A DNA stretch of 64,000 nucleotides from Mycolicibacterium sp. P1-18 (GCF_008329535.1 NZ_NPKR01000002.1:124001-188000); one strand, 5' to 3'. Positions 7,295-16,443 are shown, counted from the stretch's first letter. Numbers and translations are program-made. The notes: a model not told the origin generated them from the letters alone.

Positions 7295-8995
7295 ATGACC
7301 GTCGTCCAGGACCTCGGCTGGGGACGGTTGGTCTTCGGGCAGACGTGCGAGGATCCCGAACAGTTCGGCACCGCCCTGCGGGCCGAGGCCAGCGGGCGGC
7401 GTGACATCGGGATGTACCTCGACGCCCCGCACGTCTTCGTGGCGCTGCACCCGCAGGAGTTCTTCATCGACCCGAGCTTCACCTACCGGGTCGACCTGAC
7501 CACGCCGTTGCACTACGAACCCGCACCGGTTCCCGGGCTGTCGGTACGCCCGGTGGCCAGCATCGACGACTGCGCCGCGATCAACCAGATCTACCTGCAG
7601 TGCCGCATGGTGCCCGCCGACGTCGACCTGATGTGGGACAACAGCCAGAACGAGCCGCACATGGTGTACCTGGTGGTCACCGACGACGACACCGGCGCCG
7701 TCGTCGGGACCGTCACGGGCATCGACCACTTTCAGCTGTTCGGCGACGAGGAGAACGGCTCGAGCCTGTGGTGCCTCGCCGTCGACCCGACGCTGTCCCG
7801 GCCCGGGGTCGGGGGACTGCTCGTCCGGTCGCTCATCGAGGAGTTCGTCCGGCGGGGACGCAGTCAGATGGACCTGTCGGTGCTGCACGACAACGAGGGC
7901 GCGATCGCGCTGTACGAGCGGATGGGCTTCGTCCGGGTGCCCGTCCTCGGGGTCAAGCGCAAGAACGCCATCAACGAAAAGCTGTTCGCCCCAGCCAAGT
8001 CCGAAGAGGAACTCTCCCAGCTCAACCCGTACGCCCGGATCATCGCCGACGAGGCGATCCTGCGCGGGATCGCCGTGCAGGTGCTCGACGCCAAGGGCGG
8101 CTACCTCAAGCTGACGCACGGCGGCACCAGCGTCGTCACCCGGGAGTCGCTGTCCGAACTCACCAACGCCGTCGCGATGAGCCGGTGCGACGACAAGCGG
8201 GTGGCCCGCAGGGTCGTCGCGGAGGCGGGCATCCGGGTGCCCGAGGGGCGCACGGCCACGTTCTCCGACGACGACCACGACTTCTTGCAGAAGGTGGGCT
8301 CGGTGGTGGTCAAGCCGGCCCGCGGCGAGCAGGGGGCTGGCATCACCGTCGGCGTCACCCGGCCCGAGGACCTCGACCGCGCCGTGAAGCTGGCCGCCGA
8401 ACACAGTCCCGACGTCCTGCTCGAAGAGCTGTGTCCCGGTGAGGATCTGCGCATCGTCGTCATCAACGGCAAGGTGATCGCCGCGGCGCTGCGTCGCCCG
8501 CCGGAGGTAGTCGGCAGCGGCGACCACACCATCCGCCAACTCGTCGAGGCCCAGAGCCGCCGCCGGGCGGCCGCCACCCACGGGGAGTCGGTGATCCCGG
8601 TCGACGACCTCACCGTCGACACGGTGCGGGAGGCGGGCTGGGAGCTCGACGACGTGCTGCCGCTCAACGAGCGTCTGACGGTGCGGCGCACGGCCAATCT
8701 GCACACCGGCGGCACGATCCGTGACGTGACGGACGATCTGAATCCGGTGCTAGCCAAGGTCGCCGTGGACGCGGCCGACGCGATCGGAATTCCAGTCACG
8801 GGCATCGATTTGATCGTGCCGTCCGTCGCCGGCGAGGAGTACGTCTTCATCGAGGCCAACGAACGTCCCGGGTTGGCCAATCACGAACCCCGGCCGACGG
8901 CACAGGCCTTCGTGGACCTGCTCTTCCCGCGTACGGCGGCGACGCCGTGGGCCTGGCAACCCGCTCCCGTGCCCGAACACGACGGTCGGGACTGA
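7295..8995 (+). CDS. ngg: N-acetylglutaminylglutamine synthetase (GNAT plus ATP-grasp)
   Basis: Two-domain enzyme of 566 residues predicted to acetylate glutamine and ligate a second glutamine. The N-terminal half (about 82-215) is a GNAT acetyltransferase, with the acetyl-CoA loop at about 165-175 (SRPGVGGLLV) and the YERMGF motif. The C-terminal half (about 250-545) is an ATP-grasp ligase of the cyanophycin synthetase/glutathione synthetase type. It has KPARGEQGAGI near 339, an EELCPGEDLRI segment and FIEANERPGL near the end as metal/ATP ligands. This exact fusion defines Ngg of the NAGGN pathway. The ATG at 7295 follows the asnO stop; a GTG at 7289 giving a GTGA overlap is an equal alternative. 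Translational coupling is likely in either case. Confidence 0.9.
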   Translation: MTVVQDLGWGRLVFGQTCEDPEQFGTALRAEASGRRDIGMYLDAPHVFVALHPQEFFIDPSFTYRVDLTTPLHYEPAPVPGLSVRPVASIDDCAAINQIYLQCRMVPADVDLMWDNSQNEPHMVYLVVTDDDTGAVVGTVTGIDHFQLFGDEENGSSLWCLAVDPTLSRPGVGGLLVRSLIEEFVRRGRSQMDLSVLHDNEGAIALYERMGFVRVPVLGVKRKNAINEKLFAPAKSEEELSQLNPYARIIADEAILRGIAVQVLDAKGGYLKLTHGGTSVVTRESLSELTNAVAMSRCDDKRVARRVVAEAGIRVPEGRTATFSDDDHDFLQKVGSVVVKPARGEQGAGITVGVTRPEDLDRAVKLAAEHSPDVLLEELCPGEDLRIVVINGKVIAAALRRPPEVVGSGDHTIRQLVEAQSRRRAAATHGESVIPVDDLTVDTVREAGWELDDVLPLNERLTVRRTANLHTGGTIRDVTDDLNPVLAKVAVDAADAIGIPVTGIDLIVPSVAGEEYVFIEANERPGLANHEPRPTAQAFVDLLFPRTAATPWAWQPAPVPEHDGRD

Positions 8996-9051
8996 CGCTC
9001 GCTAGGCTGCGGCCCGGACACCGCGCCACCCTCGAACCCGAAAGGGCCACC

Positions 9052-10302
9052 TTGACTGAGCTCGCCTCGACCACCGCCGCACGGATGAGCGCCGACGACC
9101 GGAGTTGGATGGTCGACACGCTGCTCGCCCTGTTGCAGACCCCCAGTCCGTCGGGGCGGACGGACGCGGTGATGCAGTTGATCGGTGGCATCCTCGACCA
9201 GCTCGGCGTGCCGTTCACCCTCACGCGCCGCGGTGCGCTGACCGCCGAACTGCCCGGTGAGTCGGCCACCACCGACCGGGCGATCGTCGTCCATGCGGAC
9301 ACCATCGGCTGCATGGTCCGCGACCTCAAGGACAACGGCCGCCTCGAACTCGTTCCGGTGGGCACCTTCTCCGCACGCTTCGCTGCGGGCGCCCGGGTGC
9401 GCATCTTCACCGACGACAGCGACGACTTCATCACCGGAACGGTCATGCCGCTCAAGGCATCCGGGCACGCCTACGGTGACGAGATCGACACCCAGCCCAC
9501 CGACTGGGAGCACGTGGAGGTCCGCGTGGACCGCAACGTGTCGACCCGCGAGGACCTGGTGCGCATCGGGCTGAACGTCGGCGACTTCGTCGCGTTCATC
9601 ACCAGCCCCGAACTCACCGAGGACGGCTTCATCGTCTCCCGACACCTCGACGGCAAGGCGGGCGTGGCCGTCGCCCTGGCCCTGGCCCGGAAGGTGATGG
9701 CCAAGGAGATCGTGCTGCCGCACCGCACCACGATCATGGTGACCATCACCGAAGAGGTGGGTCACGGCGCCAGCAGCGGGTTGCCGCCGGACGTCGCCGA
9801 GCTGGTGTCGGTCGACAACGCCGTCTGCGCGCCCGGCCAGCATTCGCTCGAACACGGCGTCACCATCCCGATGGCCGATCTGCACGGGCCCTTCGACTAC
9901 CACCTGACGCGCAACCTGCTGCGCCTGGCGAAGGAGAAGGGAATCGCCCACGCGCGGGACATCTTCCGCTTCTACCGGTCGGACGCCGCGGCCGCGATCG
10001 AAGCGGGCGCCAACACCCGGGCGGCGCTGGTCGCCTTCGGGCTGGACGGCAGCCACGGCTGGGAGCGCAGCCACCTCGATTCGCTGGAGGCGTGCTACCT
10101 GTTGCTGGAGAGCTGGCTCGAGACGCCGCTGACGTTCGAGGCGTGGGACGCCAAGCCCTCGGGCAAGCTCCGCGACTTCCCGTCGTCGATGCAGCCCGCC
10201 CCGAGCGAGCAGTGGGTGCCGCTGTCCCGCGGCGACCACACCGAGCCGGGCGACGTGTCTCCGGGGGAGCACTGGCCGCCGTCGGAGGGTCCGCAAGCCT
10301 GA
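9052..10302 (+). CDS. M42-family peptidase of the NAGGN osmoprotectant system
   Basis: Metallo-aminopeptidase/deacylase relative of 416 residues, third gene of the NAGGN operon. Families annotated as the NAGGN-system M42 peptidase always travel with asnO and ngg and are presumed to process or recycle the dipeptide. Metal-ligand segments are VVHADT near 80, HLDGKAG near 200 and the EEVGHGA glutamate pair near 234, the M42 order. A late histidine (GSHGWERSH) is also present. I chose the TTG at 9052 because GAAAGG lies about 7 bases upstream and the region before it has no family similarity. An ATG at 9085 is possible. The C-terminal 40 residues are a proline/serine-rich extension. Confidence 0.82.
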   Translation: MTELASTTAARMSADDRSWMVDTLLALLQTPSPSGRTDAVMQLIGGILDQLGVPFTLTRRGALTAELPGESATTDRAIVVHADTIGCMVRDLKDNGRLELVPVGTFSARFAAGARVRIFTDDSDDFITGTVMPLKASGHAYGDEIDTQPTDWEHVEVRVDRNVSTREDLVRIGLNVGDFVAFITSPELTEDGFIVSRHLDGKAGVAVALALARKVMAKEIVLPHRTTIMVTITEEVGHGASSGLPPDVAELVSVDNAVCAPGQHSLEHGVTIPMADLHGPFDYHLTRNLLRLAKEKGIAHARDIFRFYRSDAAAAIEAGANTRAALVAFGLDGSHGWERSHLDSLEACYLLLESWLETPLTFEAWDAKPSGKLRDFPSSMQPAPSEQWVPLSRGDHTEPGDVSPGEHWPPSEGPQA

Positions 10303-10330
10303 CACCGGGCCGAGGTGTTCAATCGAACCC

Positions 10331-10747
10331 ATGCTGAGTCTGGAAGAGATCTCCGACCGCCTCGAAATTCAACAGCTGCTGGTCGACTACTCCACGGCGA
10401 TCGACACGCGCCGGTTCGACGACCTGGACCTCGTGTTCACCCCGGACGCCTACATCGACTACCGCGCGATGGGCGGCGTCGACGGGACCTTTCCCGACGT
10501 GAAGAAGTGGCTGTCGGAGGTGCTGCCGAACTTCCCGGCGTACTCGCATCTGATCGGCAACTTCGACGTCCGGGTGTCGGGCGACGAGGCCACCTCGCGG
10601 ATCCTGTGCTTCAACCCGATGCAGCTCGCCGCCGACGGTCAGGTGCTGTTCTGCGGGCTCTGGTACGACGACGAGTTCGTCCGGACGGCCGACGGATGGC
10701 GGATGACGCGCCGCGTCGAGACGAAGTGCTTCGACCGCGTCGTCTGA
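10331..10747 (+). CDS. SnoaL-like/NTF2-fold protein (Rv2910c-like)
   Basis: A 138-residue alpha+beta barrel protein of the SnoaL-like family. The N-terminal EISDRLEIQQLLVDYSTAID helix with a conserved Asp/Tyr, the VFTPDAYIDYR segment, and the C-terminal strand pair (WYDDEFVRTADGWRMTRR) are typical. Members include polyketide cyclases, dehydratases and many proteins without known activity, so no reaction is assigned. Its place just upstream of rpsP is conserved in mycobacteria (M. tuberculosis Rv2910c, from memory). The gene starts 28 bases after the M42 peptidase and may be read from the same mRNA. Confidence 0.8.
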   Translation: MLSLEEISDRLEIQQLLVDYSTAIDTRRFDDLDLVFTPDAYIDYRAMGGVDGTFPDVKKWLSEVLPNFPAYSHLIGNFDVRVSGDEATSRILCFNPMQLAADGQVLFCGLWYDDEFVRTADGWRMTRRVETKCFDRVV

Positions 10748-10772
10748 CGCGATTTCCGCCGATGGGGCGTGG

Positions 10773-10783
10773 TCTGGCACAAT
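10773..10783 (+). promoter_or_regulatory. rpsP promoter element shared with rplS
   Basis: The 11-mer TCTGGCACAAT occurs here, 165 bases before the rpsP ATG, and again at 13999-14009, 156 bases before the rplS ATG. CACAAT resembles an actinobacterial -10 hexamer, and TCTGG may form an extended -10. The leader between this site and rpsP holds short perfect inverted repeats: GACGGGC (10796) with GCCCGTC (10853), and CGGGC-N5-GCCCG (10887-10901). The RNA is therefore probably folded. Confidence 0.55.
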
Positions 10784-10948
10784 GGGCGGCTGTCTGACGG
10801 GCGACCCCGGTTCGACGCGAGATCGGTGTTTCCGCCACTCGCTCGATGCGCTGCCCGTCGGTCACACACGCAAGGCAAAACCGGACCGGGCAATCCGCCC
10901 GAGTCGCTGAATTGCAAGCGTGGCAATCACAGGAGAATTCGTTTCACC

Positions 10949-11428
10949 ATGGCTGTCAAGATCAAGCTCGCCCGTTTCGGCAAGATTCGCAACCCCCAGT
11001 ACCGCATCTCCGTCGCCGACGCGCGCAACCGCCGCGACGGCCGCGCCATCGAGGTCATCGGCAAGTACCACCCGAAGGAAGATCCCAGCTTCATCGAGAT
11101 CGACTCCGAGCGTGCGCAGTACTGGCTGAGCGTTGGCGCGCAGCCCACCGAGCCCGTCCTCGCGCTGCTGAAGATCACGGGTGACTGGCAGAAGTTCAAG
11201 GGTCTGCCGGGCGCCGAGGGCACCCTGCGGGTCGCGGAGCCCAAGGTCAGCAAGCTGGACCTGTTCAACGCCGCGCTCGCCGCCGCCGACGACGCCCCCA
11301 CGGGTGACGCGACGACCGCCAAGAAGAAGAAGGCGCCCGCCAAGAAGGCCGACGACGCCGCACCGGCTGCTGACGAGGCCGCCGAGGCGCCCGCCGAGGC
11401 CGCAGCCTCCGACGCCGCCAGCGAATGA
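10949..11428 (+). CDS. rpsP: 30S ribosomal protein bS16
   Basis: Ribosomal protein S16, 159 residues. The first 80 or so ([12 protein letters not shown], then [12 protein letters not shown], then ALLKITGDW) are the conserved S16 fold. The rest is an Ala/Lys/Glu-rich low-complexity tail with KKKK and repeated AAEAPAEA segments, as in other mycobacteria. The ATG at 10949 is preceded by AGGAGAA at 12-18 bases. The frame is open further upstream, but that part is leader RNA. The stop overlaps the next start as ATGA. Confidence 0.97.
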   Translation: MAVKIKLARFGKIRNPQYRISVADARNRRDGRAIEVIGKYHPKEDPSFIEIDSERAQYWLSVGAQPTEPVLALLKITGDWQKFKGLPGAEGTLRVAEPKVSKLDLFNAALAAADDAPTGDATTAKKKKAPAKKADDAAPAADEAAEAPAEAAASDAASE

Positions 11429-11667
11429 GCACTGTCGTCGTCGACGCCGTCGAGCACCTGGTGCGTGGCATCGTCGACAACCCCGATGACGTCCGGGTCG
11501 ACATGGTGACCAACCGCCGCGGGCGCACCGTCGAGGTGCACGTGCATCCCGACGACCTCGGCAAGGTCATCGGTCGTGGTGGCCGCACCGCGACGGCGCT
11601 GCGCACGTTGGTCGCCGGCATCGGTGGCCGCGGCATCCGCGTCGACGTCGTGGACACGGATCAGTAG
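11425..11667 (+). CDS. khpA: KH-domain RNA-binding protein (Rv2908c-like, KhpA family)
   Basis: An 80-residue single KH domain protein. The [16 protein letters not shown] segment holds the GxxG RNA-binding loop (IGRGG). KhpA proteins bind RNA together with KhpB in Gram-positive bacteria and affect cell elongation. In this operon position, between rpsP and rimM, a role in ribosome assembly or RNA metabolism is expected. It overlaps rpsP by 4 bases (ATGA), so the two are translationally coupled. The symbol is used by family membership. Confidence 0.9.
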   Translation: MSTVVVDAVEHLVRGIVDNPDDVRVDMVTNRRGRTVEVHVHPDDLGKVIGRGGRTATALRTLVAGIGGRGIRVDVVDTDQ

Positions 11668-11689
11668 AAGTCCAGTAGGCGACTCGACC

Positions 11690-12220
11690 ATGGACCTCGT
11701 CGTCGGACGTGTCGTCAAGGCGCACGGAATCGGCGGCGAGGTCGTCGTGGACGTCCGGACCGACGATCCCTACGACCGCTTCGCGCCCGGCAACGCACTG
11801 CGGGCCAGGGCGCGCGACAAGACGGAGAGACGATTCGTCGTCGATTCCATGCGCGAACACAGCGGGCGACTGCTGGTGCGGCTGGAGGGCGTCGCGAGCC
11901 GTGACGCGGCAGATGCGTTGCGCGGCAGCCTGTTCGTCGTCGACGCCGCCGATCTGCCCGAGATCGAGGATCCCGACGAGTTCTACGACCATCAGCTCGA
12001 GGGCCTGCGGGTGCGCACCACGGCCGGCCACGACGTCGGCGTGGTGGCCGAGGTGCTCCACACCGCGGCGGGGGAGATCCTGGCGGTCCGCCCGACCGAG
12101 GGCGACGGTCCCGAGATCCTGGTGCCGTTCGTCGGGGCCATCGTGACGTCGGTGTCCCTGGCCGACGGACTCGTCGAGATCGACCCACCCGAGGGCCTGC
12201 TGGACCTGGACTCGATCTAG
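11690..12220 (+). CDS. rimM: 16S rRNA-processing/ribosome maturation protein RimM
   Basis: RimM helps assemble the head of the 30S subunit and binds uS19. The 176-residue product shows the N-terminal RimM domain starting [17 protein letters not shown], and a PRC-barrel C-terminal half with [11 protein letters not shown] and the [10 protein letters not shown] segment. The ATG at 11690 fits the family start; the longer open frame overlapping the KH gene is not needed. The gene sits 22 bases after the KH gene and 9 bases before trmD, as in most bacteria. Confidence 0.95.
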   Translation: MDLVVGRVVKAHGIGGEVVVDVRTDDPYDRFAPGNALRARARDKTERRFVVDSMREHSGRLLVRLEGVASRDAADALRGSLFVVDAADLPEIEDPDEFYDHQLEGLRVRTTAGHDVGVVAEVLHTAAGEILAVRPTEGDGPEILVPFVGAIVTSVSLADGLVEIDPPEGLLDLDSI

Positions 12221-12229
12221 TGCGCCGCC

Positions 12230-12913
12230 ATGCGTGTTGACGTCCTGACCATCTTTCCCGATTACCTGGAACCGCTGCGACAGTCGTTGCCGGGCAAGGC
12301 AATCGACAACGGGATCCTCGAGATCGCCGTCCACGACCTCCGGCGCTGGACGCATGACGTGCACCACTCGGTGGACGACTCGCCGTACGGCGGCGGTCCC
12401 GGCATGGTCATGAAGGCGCCCGTGTGGGGTGCGGCCCTGGACGAGATCTGTACGCCAGACACGCTTCTCGTCGTCCCGACCCCCGCAGGCCGACCGTTCC
12501 GGCAGGTCGACGCGCAACGGTGGAGCACCGAAGGGCACCTGGTGTTCGCATGCGGCCGCTACGAGGGCATCGACCAGCGCGTCGTCGACGACGCCGCCCG
12601 CCGGATGCGGGTCGAGGAAGTGTCCATCGGCGACTACGTGCTGACCGGTGGGGAGTCCGCGACCCTGGTCATGATGGAGGCCGTGGTCCGGCTGCTTCCG
12701 GACGTCCTCGGCAATCCCGCGTCGCATCGGGACGATTCGCACTCCGACGGCCTGCTCGAGGGGCCCAGCTACACCAGGCCGGCGAGCTGGCGGGGACTCG
12801 ACGTCCCGCCGGTGCTGCTGTCGGGCGATCACGGGAAGGTCGCCGCGTGGCGTCGCGAGCAGTCACTGCAGCGCACTCGGGAGCGTCGCCCGGACCTGCT
12901 CGCCGGCGACTAG
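12230..12913 (+). CDS. trmD: tRNA (guanine-37-N1)-methyltransferase
   Basis: SPOUT-class methyltransferase that makes m1G37 in tRNAs reading CNN codons, preventing +1 frameshifting. The 227-residue protein begins MRVDVLTIFPDYLEPL. It has SPYGGGPGMVMK (tRNA/SAM loop), CGRYEGIDQRV and the trefoil-knot SAM site around SIGDYVLTGGE. The HSDGLLEGPSYTRP segment with the conserved Asp and Arg follows. Length and motifs are normal. The last gene of the rpsP operon, it faces the convergent LppW-like gene. Confidence 0.96.
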   Translation: MRVDVLTIFPDYLEPLRQSLPGKAIDNGILEIAVHDLRRWTHDVHHSVDDSPYGGGPGMVMKAPVWGAALDEICTPDTLLVVPTPAGRPFRQVDAQRWSTEGHLVFACGRYEGIDQRVVDDAARRMRVEEVSIGDYVLTGGESATLVMMEAVVRLLPDVLGNPASHRDDSHSDGLLEGPSYTRPASWRGLDVPPVLLSGDHGKVAAWRREQSLQRTRERRPDLLAGD

Positions 12914-12919
12914 ACCCGG

Positions 12920-13861
12920 CTAGATGCGCCCGTCGGGGAACATCGTCTTGACTGCCTGGGTGATCGTGTTGCGAGCGGCCGTCGAACTGGCGGCCTGCAT
13001 CGAGCCGATCACCATGACGTAGCGGCGGTCGGGCCCGATCACGCCGGTGGACAGGTGCATCCAGTCCGAGCCGATGCAGCACATCCAGCCCTGCTTGACC
13101 GCGACGGGTTCGGCGAACAACCCGTCGGGGATGCCGAACCGCTGTGGATACACGCCACCGGGCTGCGTGCCGTCCAGGGCCATCGGCGCCGACTGCGCCA
13201 GATTAGCGAGGATCACACTGGCCTGCTCCGGCGGCAACCCGCCGGTGCCCGACATCATCATGTCGTAGTAGCGCACCAGGTCCGCGGCCGTGCTGATGGT
13301 GTTCCACCACCGGCCGTTGCTGGGCGGCCGCGTCGACGCCAACCCGTACCGGGCCGCGACGCGCGTGACGATCGCGTTGCCTCCGCTGCGGTTCCAGAAC
13401 ACCTCGGCGGCGCTGTCGTCGGACTGCCGCAACATGCGGTCGAAGTTCACCCGGTCCTCGGGGGAGAGCTGGGTCTGGCCCTTGGACACCTGCAGCAGCA
13501 GGTCGTCGGCGATGAACAGCTTGACCACCGAGGCGATCGCCATCGTGGTGGAGTTTCCGTTCGACACCATCTGGCCGGTGTTGCGGTCCAGGACCAGCGC
13601 GGTGATGTCGGCTCCGTCGTCGGCGGCGTCGGCCGTCGCCTGGCGCTCCCGCGCCTCCAGGCCAGTGAAGGCGGCCGACGGCTGGTCGGGCGGGGGTACC
13701 GGTAGGGGCGCCATGCTGCCCAGCGGCGCGACGACGGTCAGCGCGGGCGTGGCGGGTGCGGGTGGGGTGCCGTAGACCCTGGCCTCACAGCCCGACGCGA
13801 CGGTCACCGCCGTGGCCGTGAAGGCGGTGACCATCAGCAGCTTCGACGGCCGCCGGAACAT
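12920..13861 (-). CDS. LppW-like lipoprotein, beta-lactamase-related serine hydrolase
   Basis: Exported lipoprotein of 313 residues. The signal ends in the lipobox VASGC with Cys near 25. A proline/alanine-rich stretch follows, then a domain of the class A beta-lactamase fold. A VASVVKLF segment supplies the S-x-x-K motif and SDDSA stands where SDN would be. The third motif is degenerate (VKQGW instead of KTG), so antibiotic hydrolysis is doubtful and a cell-wall role is more likely. The position between trmD and rplS in the opposite orientation is the same as M. tuberculosis lppW (Rv2905). Confidence 0.83.
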   Translation of the reverse strand: MFRRPSKLLMVTAFTATAVTVASGCEARVYGTPPAPATPALTVVAPLGSMAPLPVPPPDQPSAAFTGLEARERQATADAADDGADITALVLDRNTGQMVSNGNSTTMAIASVVKLFIADDLLLQVSKGQTQLSPEDRVNFDRMLRQSDDSAAEVFWNRSGGNAIVTRVAARYGLASTRPPSNGRWWNTISTAADLVRYYDMMMSGTGGLPPEQASVILANLAQSAPMALDGTQPGGVYPQRFGIPDGLFAEPVAVKQGWMCCIGSDWMHLSTGVIGPDRRYVMVIGSMQAASSTAARNTITQAVKTMFPDGRI

Positions 13862-14165
13862 GGCCCTCCTGAGCGAATGAGGTGGATCGGGGACGCCCGG
13901 ACCACGTGGTCAGTGAGCGCTACCCTCAATGGGTACCCTAACCGTTGGCGGTCCACGCCGCGGTTCGGCGAGCCACGATTTCGTCGGTACGCCGCTCATC
14001 TGGCACAATCGAGCAGTTGCCTACGTACGGCGGGGATCAGTCGTCCCCACCTGGTGCGAGAAGCACGAAGACCTCGGTCCGGTGACACGTCGCACGCCGA
14101 CGTGATGCCCACGGCCGCAACCGAGATCACGATCACATGATCCGAACCACGAGGAAGTGTCACCG
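13862..14165. other. Intergenic region with rplS promoter and leader
   Basis: About 300 bases without a protein gene. It holds the TCTGGCACAAT element at 13999-14009 (identical to the one before rpsP), which should drive rplS. A perfect 7-bp hairpin CACGTCG-N5-CGACGTG lies at 14086-14104 in the predicted leader, and a small GATCA-CA-TGATC palindrome sits close to the gene. GAGGAAG at 14151-14157 is the rplS ribosome site. The lppW promoter must lie near 13870-13950, but I cannot identify it. Confidence 0.5.
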
Positions 14166-14507
14166 ATGAACACCCTGGACTTCATCGACCAGCCGTCGCT
14201 GCGCGACGACATCCCAGCCTTTGGTCCTGGCGACACCGTGAACGTTCACGTGAAGGTCATCGAGGGTTCCAAGGAGCGCGTCCAGGTCTTCAAGGGCGTC
14301 GTGCTGCGTCGTCAGGGCGGCGGGGTCCGCGAGACCTTCACCGTGCGCAAGGAGAGCTACGGCGTCGGCGTCGAACGCACCTTCCCGCTGCACTCGCCGA
14401 ACATCGACCACATCGACGTCGTCACCCGCGGTGACGTGCGTCGCGCCAAGCTGTACTACCTGCGCGAACTCCGTGGCAAGAAGGCCAAGATCAAGGAAAA
14501 GCGCTGA
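14166..14507 (+). CDS. rplS: 50S ribosomal protein bL19
   Basis: Ribosomal protein L19, 113 residues, located at the 30S-50S interface. The sequence has the conserved [21 protein letters not shown] start, RVQVFKGVV, the [21 protein letters not shown] core and the basic C-terminus ([22 protein letters not shown] region). The ATG at 14166 has GAGGAAG 8 bases upstream; a GTG at 14157 lies inside that ribosome site and is rejected. lepB follows downstream and is probably co-transcribed. Confidence 0.97.
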   Translation: MNTLDFIDQPSLRDDIPAFGPGDTVNVHVKVIEGSKERVQVFKGVVLRRQGGGVRETFTVRKESYGVGVERTFPLHSPNIDHIDVVTRGDVRRAKLYYLRELRGKKAKIKEKR

Positions 14508-14593
14508 TCGTCGGCGGCGGCACGCCCGGACGGGTGTGACGGTTGGACCCCGAGCAGCGCGGCGCCGAGCGCCGCGCTGACTACTCTGAGGGC

Positions 14594-15403
14594 GTGACCG
14601 GATCCGCTGACGCTCCCGATGCCGCCGACGAAGACCTTCACGACGACACCGACGAGGATCCGCCCAAGAAGAAGCGCGGCGCCGTCCGCGAAGCCGCAAT
14701 TCTTCTGAGCATCGCGCTGGTCCTGTACTACGTGATGCTGACGTTCATCGCCCGGCCGTATTTGATTCCGTCGGAATCGATGGAGCCGACGTTGCACGGC
14801 TGTGCCGGGTGCGTCGGCGACCGGATCATGGTCGACAAGGTCACCTACGACTTCACGACGCCGGAACCCGGCGACGTGATCGTGTTCAAGGGTCCGCCGG
14901 CGTGGAACATCGGCTACAAGTCGATCCGTTCCGACAGCACCCCGATCCGCTACCTGGAGAACGTGTTGTCGTTCGTCGGCTTCGTGCCGCCGGACGAGAA
15001 CGACCTCGTCAAGCGCGTGATCGCCGTCGGCGGCCAGACCGTCGAGTGCCGTGCCGCGACCGGGTTGACCGTCGACGGCAGGAAGCTCGTCGAGCCCTAC
15101 CTCGACGTCAACACGATGATGGCCGACCCGCAGATCTACCCGTGCCTCGGCAACGAGTTCGGTCCCGTCAAGGTGCCGGAGAACCGCCTGTGGGTGATGG
15201 GCGACAACCGCACCCACTCGGCCGACTCCCGGGCCCACTGCACCAACCTGCCGGCCGACGCCCAGAAGGGTCTGCTGTGCACGGGCGACCCGATGGCGGG
15301 CACGGTTCCGGTCGACAACGTGATCGGCAAGGCGCGCTTCATCGCCTGGCCGCCCGGGCGCTGGGGCAGCGTCTCGGCCGTCAACCCGCAGACCACGCAG
15401 TAG
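14594..15403 (+). CDS. lepB: Signal peptidase I
   Basis: Membrane-anchored Ser/Lys-dyad peptidase that removes signal peptides from exported proteins. The 269-residue form has an acidic cytosolic head, then KKKR, one membrane segment (about 34-53) and the external catalytic domain. Box B is SESMEPT with S62 as nucleophile. K140 in [11 protein letters not shown] is the general base, and [11 protein letters not shown] is box E. A mycobacterial disulfide pair is also seen (GCAGC and CxxxP region). The GTG at 14594 is chosen by similarity of the head to the M. tuberculosis protein. A TTG at 14543 would add 17 residues. Confidence 0.94.
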   Translation: MTGSADAPDAADEDLHDDTDEDPPKKKRGAVREAAILLSIALVLYYVMLTFIARPYLIPSESMEPTLHGCAGCVGDRIMVDKVTYDFTTPEPGDVIVFKGPPAWNIGYKSIRSDSTPIRYLENVLSFVGFVPPDENDLVKRVIAVGGQTVECRAATGLTVDGRKLVEPYLDVNTMMADPQIYPCLGNEFGPVKVPENRLWVMGDNRTHSADSRAHCTNLPADAQKGLLCTGDPMAGTVPVDNVIGKARFIAWPPGRWGSVSAVNPQTTQ

Positions 15404-15411
15404 GAGCCGTC

Positions 15412-16095
15412 TTGCCGGCGACCTGGCCGCCTCGAGCCGTCATCCGCAAGTCCGCGGGCCTTCGCACGATCGAGTCCGCGCTCTACCGGGGCGGGCTGGG
15501 TCCGGTCGCCGGGGTCGACGAGGTGGGCCGCGGGGCCTGCGCGGGGCCGCTCGTGGTCGCCGCCTGCGTGCTGGGACCCAACCGCCTGGAGAGCCTGGCG
15601 GCGCTCGACGACTCCAAGAAGCTCAACGAGCGCGAGCGGGAGCGGCTGTTCCCGTTGATTCGGCGCTACGCGCTGGCCTACCACGTGGTGTTCATCCCGT
15701 CGACGGAAGTCGACCGGCGCGGAGTGCACGTCGCCAACATCGAGGGCATGCGCCGTGCCGTCGCGGGGCTGCCGTTGCGGCCGGGATACGTTCTGAGTGA
15801 CGGCTTTCGGGTGCCGGGACTGCCGATGCCGTCGCTTCCGGTGGTGGGCGGCGACGCCGCGGCGGCCTGCATCGCCGCCGCCAGCGTGCTCGCCAAGGTC
15901 AGTCGGGACCGGCTGATGGTGCAGATGGAGACGCGGCATCCCGGCTACGGCTTCGCCGTCCACAAGGGGTACAGCACGCCGTTCCACACCGCGGCGTTGG
16001 CCGAGCGGGGCCCCTGCGCCGAGCACCGGTTCTCGTTCGTCAACGTGCGTCGGGTGTCGGTGGGGGAGGCCGGGCAGCATGCCGAAATGGGCTGA
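15412..16095 (+). CDS. rnhB: Ribonuclease HII
   Basis: Removes ribonucleotides from DNA and RNA-DNA hybrids. The 227-residue protein carries GVDEVGRG (D36, E37) and later the DSKK, SDGF and [21 protein letters not shown] segments that supply the remaining carboxylates and the catalytic tyrosine region. It starts at TTG (15412). The ribosome site GGAG begins inside the lepB stop codon (TAGGAG at 15401-15406), so the two are tightly coupled. The N-terminal [10 protein letters not shown] segment matches the mycobacterial family start. Confidence 0.95.
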   Translation: MPATWPPRAVIRKSAGLRTIESALYRGGLGPVAGVDEVGRGACAGPLVVAACVLGPNRLESLAALDDSKKLNERERERLFPLIRRYALAYHVVFIPSTEVDRRGVHVANIEGMRRAVAGLPLRPGYVLSDGFRVPGLPMPSLPVVGGDAAAACIAAASVLAKVSRDRLMVQMETRHPGYGFAVHKGYSTPFHTAALAERGPCAEHRFSFVNVRRVSVGEAGQHAEMG

Positions 16096-16136
16096 GGAAA
16101 GATGTACATCACACCGACCGAAGGACCACTGAACCG

Positions 16137-16442
16137 ATGAGTGCCGAAGATCTCGAGAAGTACGAAACCGAGATGGAGCTCTCGCTGTACCGCGAATACA
16201 AGGACATCGTGGGGCAGTTCAGTTACGTCGTGGAGACCGAGCGCCGGTTCTACCTCGCCAACAGCGTCGAGCTCGTGCCGCGTAACGCCGACGGCGAGGT
16301 GTACTTCGAGCTCCGGTTGGCCGACGCATGGGTGTGGGACATGTACCGCCCGGCCCGCTTCGTCAAGCAGGTCAGGGTCATCACGTTCAAGGACGTGAAC
16401 ATCGAAGAAGTCGAAAAGCCCGAGCTTCGGCTGCCCGACTGA
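16137..16442 (+). CDS. DUF2469 family protein (Rv2901c-like)
   Basis: A short acidic protein of 101 residues, MSAEDLEKYETEMELSLYRE followed by a conserved strand-rich core ending with RPARFVKQVRVITFKDVN. It is nearly invariant among actinobacteria and always found near rnhB and lepB. Its function is not established. There is no signal peptide or membrane segment. The strict neighbourhood suggests a housekeeping RNA or ribosome-linked role, which is inference only. Confidence 0.9.
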   Translation: MSAEDLEKYETEMELSLYREYKDIVGQFSYVVETERRFYLANSVELVPRNADGEVYFELRLADAWVWDMYRPARFVKQVRVITFKDVNIEEVEKPELRLPD

Positions 16443-16443
16443 C

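Noticed and set aside
12920..13861. Functional class A beta-lactamase
   Set aside because: S-x-x-K is present, but SDN reads SDD and the KTG motif is replaced by KQG, so antibiotic hydrolysis is not supported.
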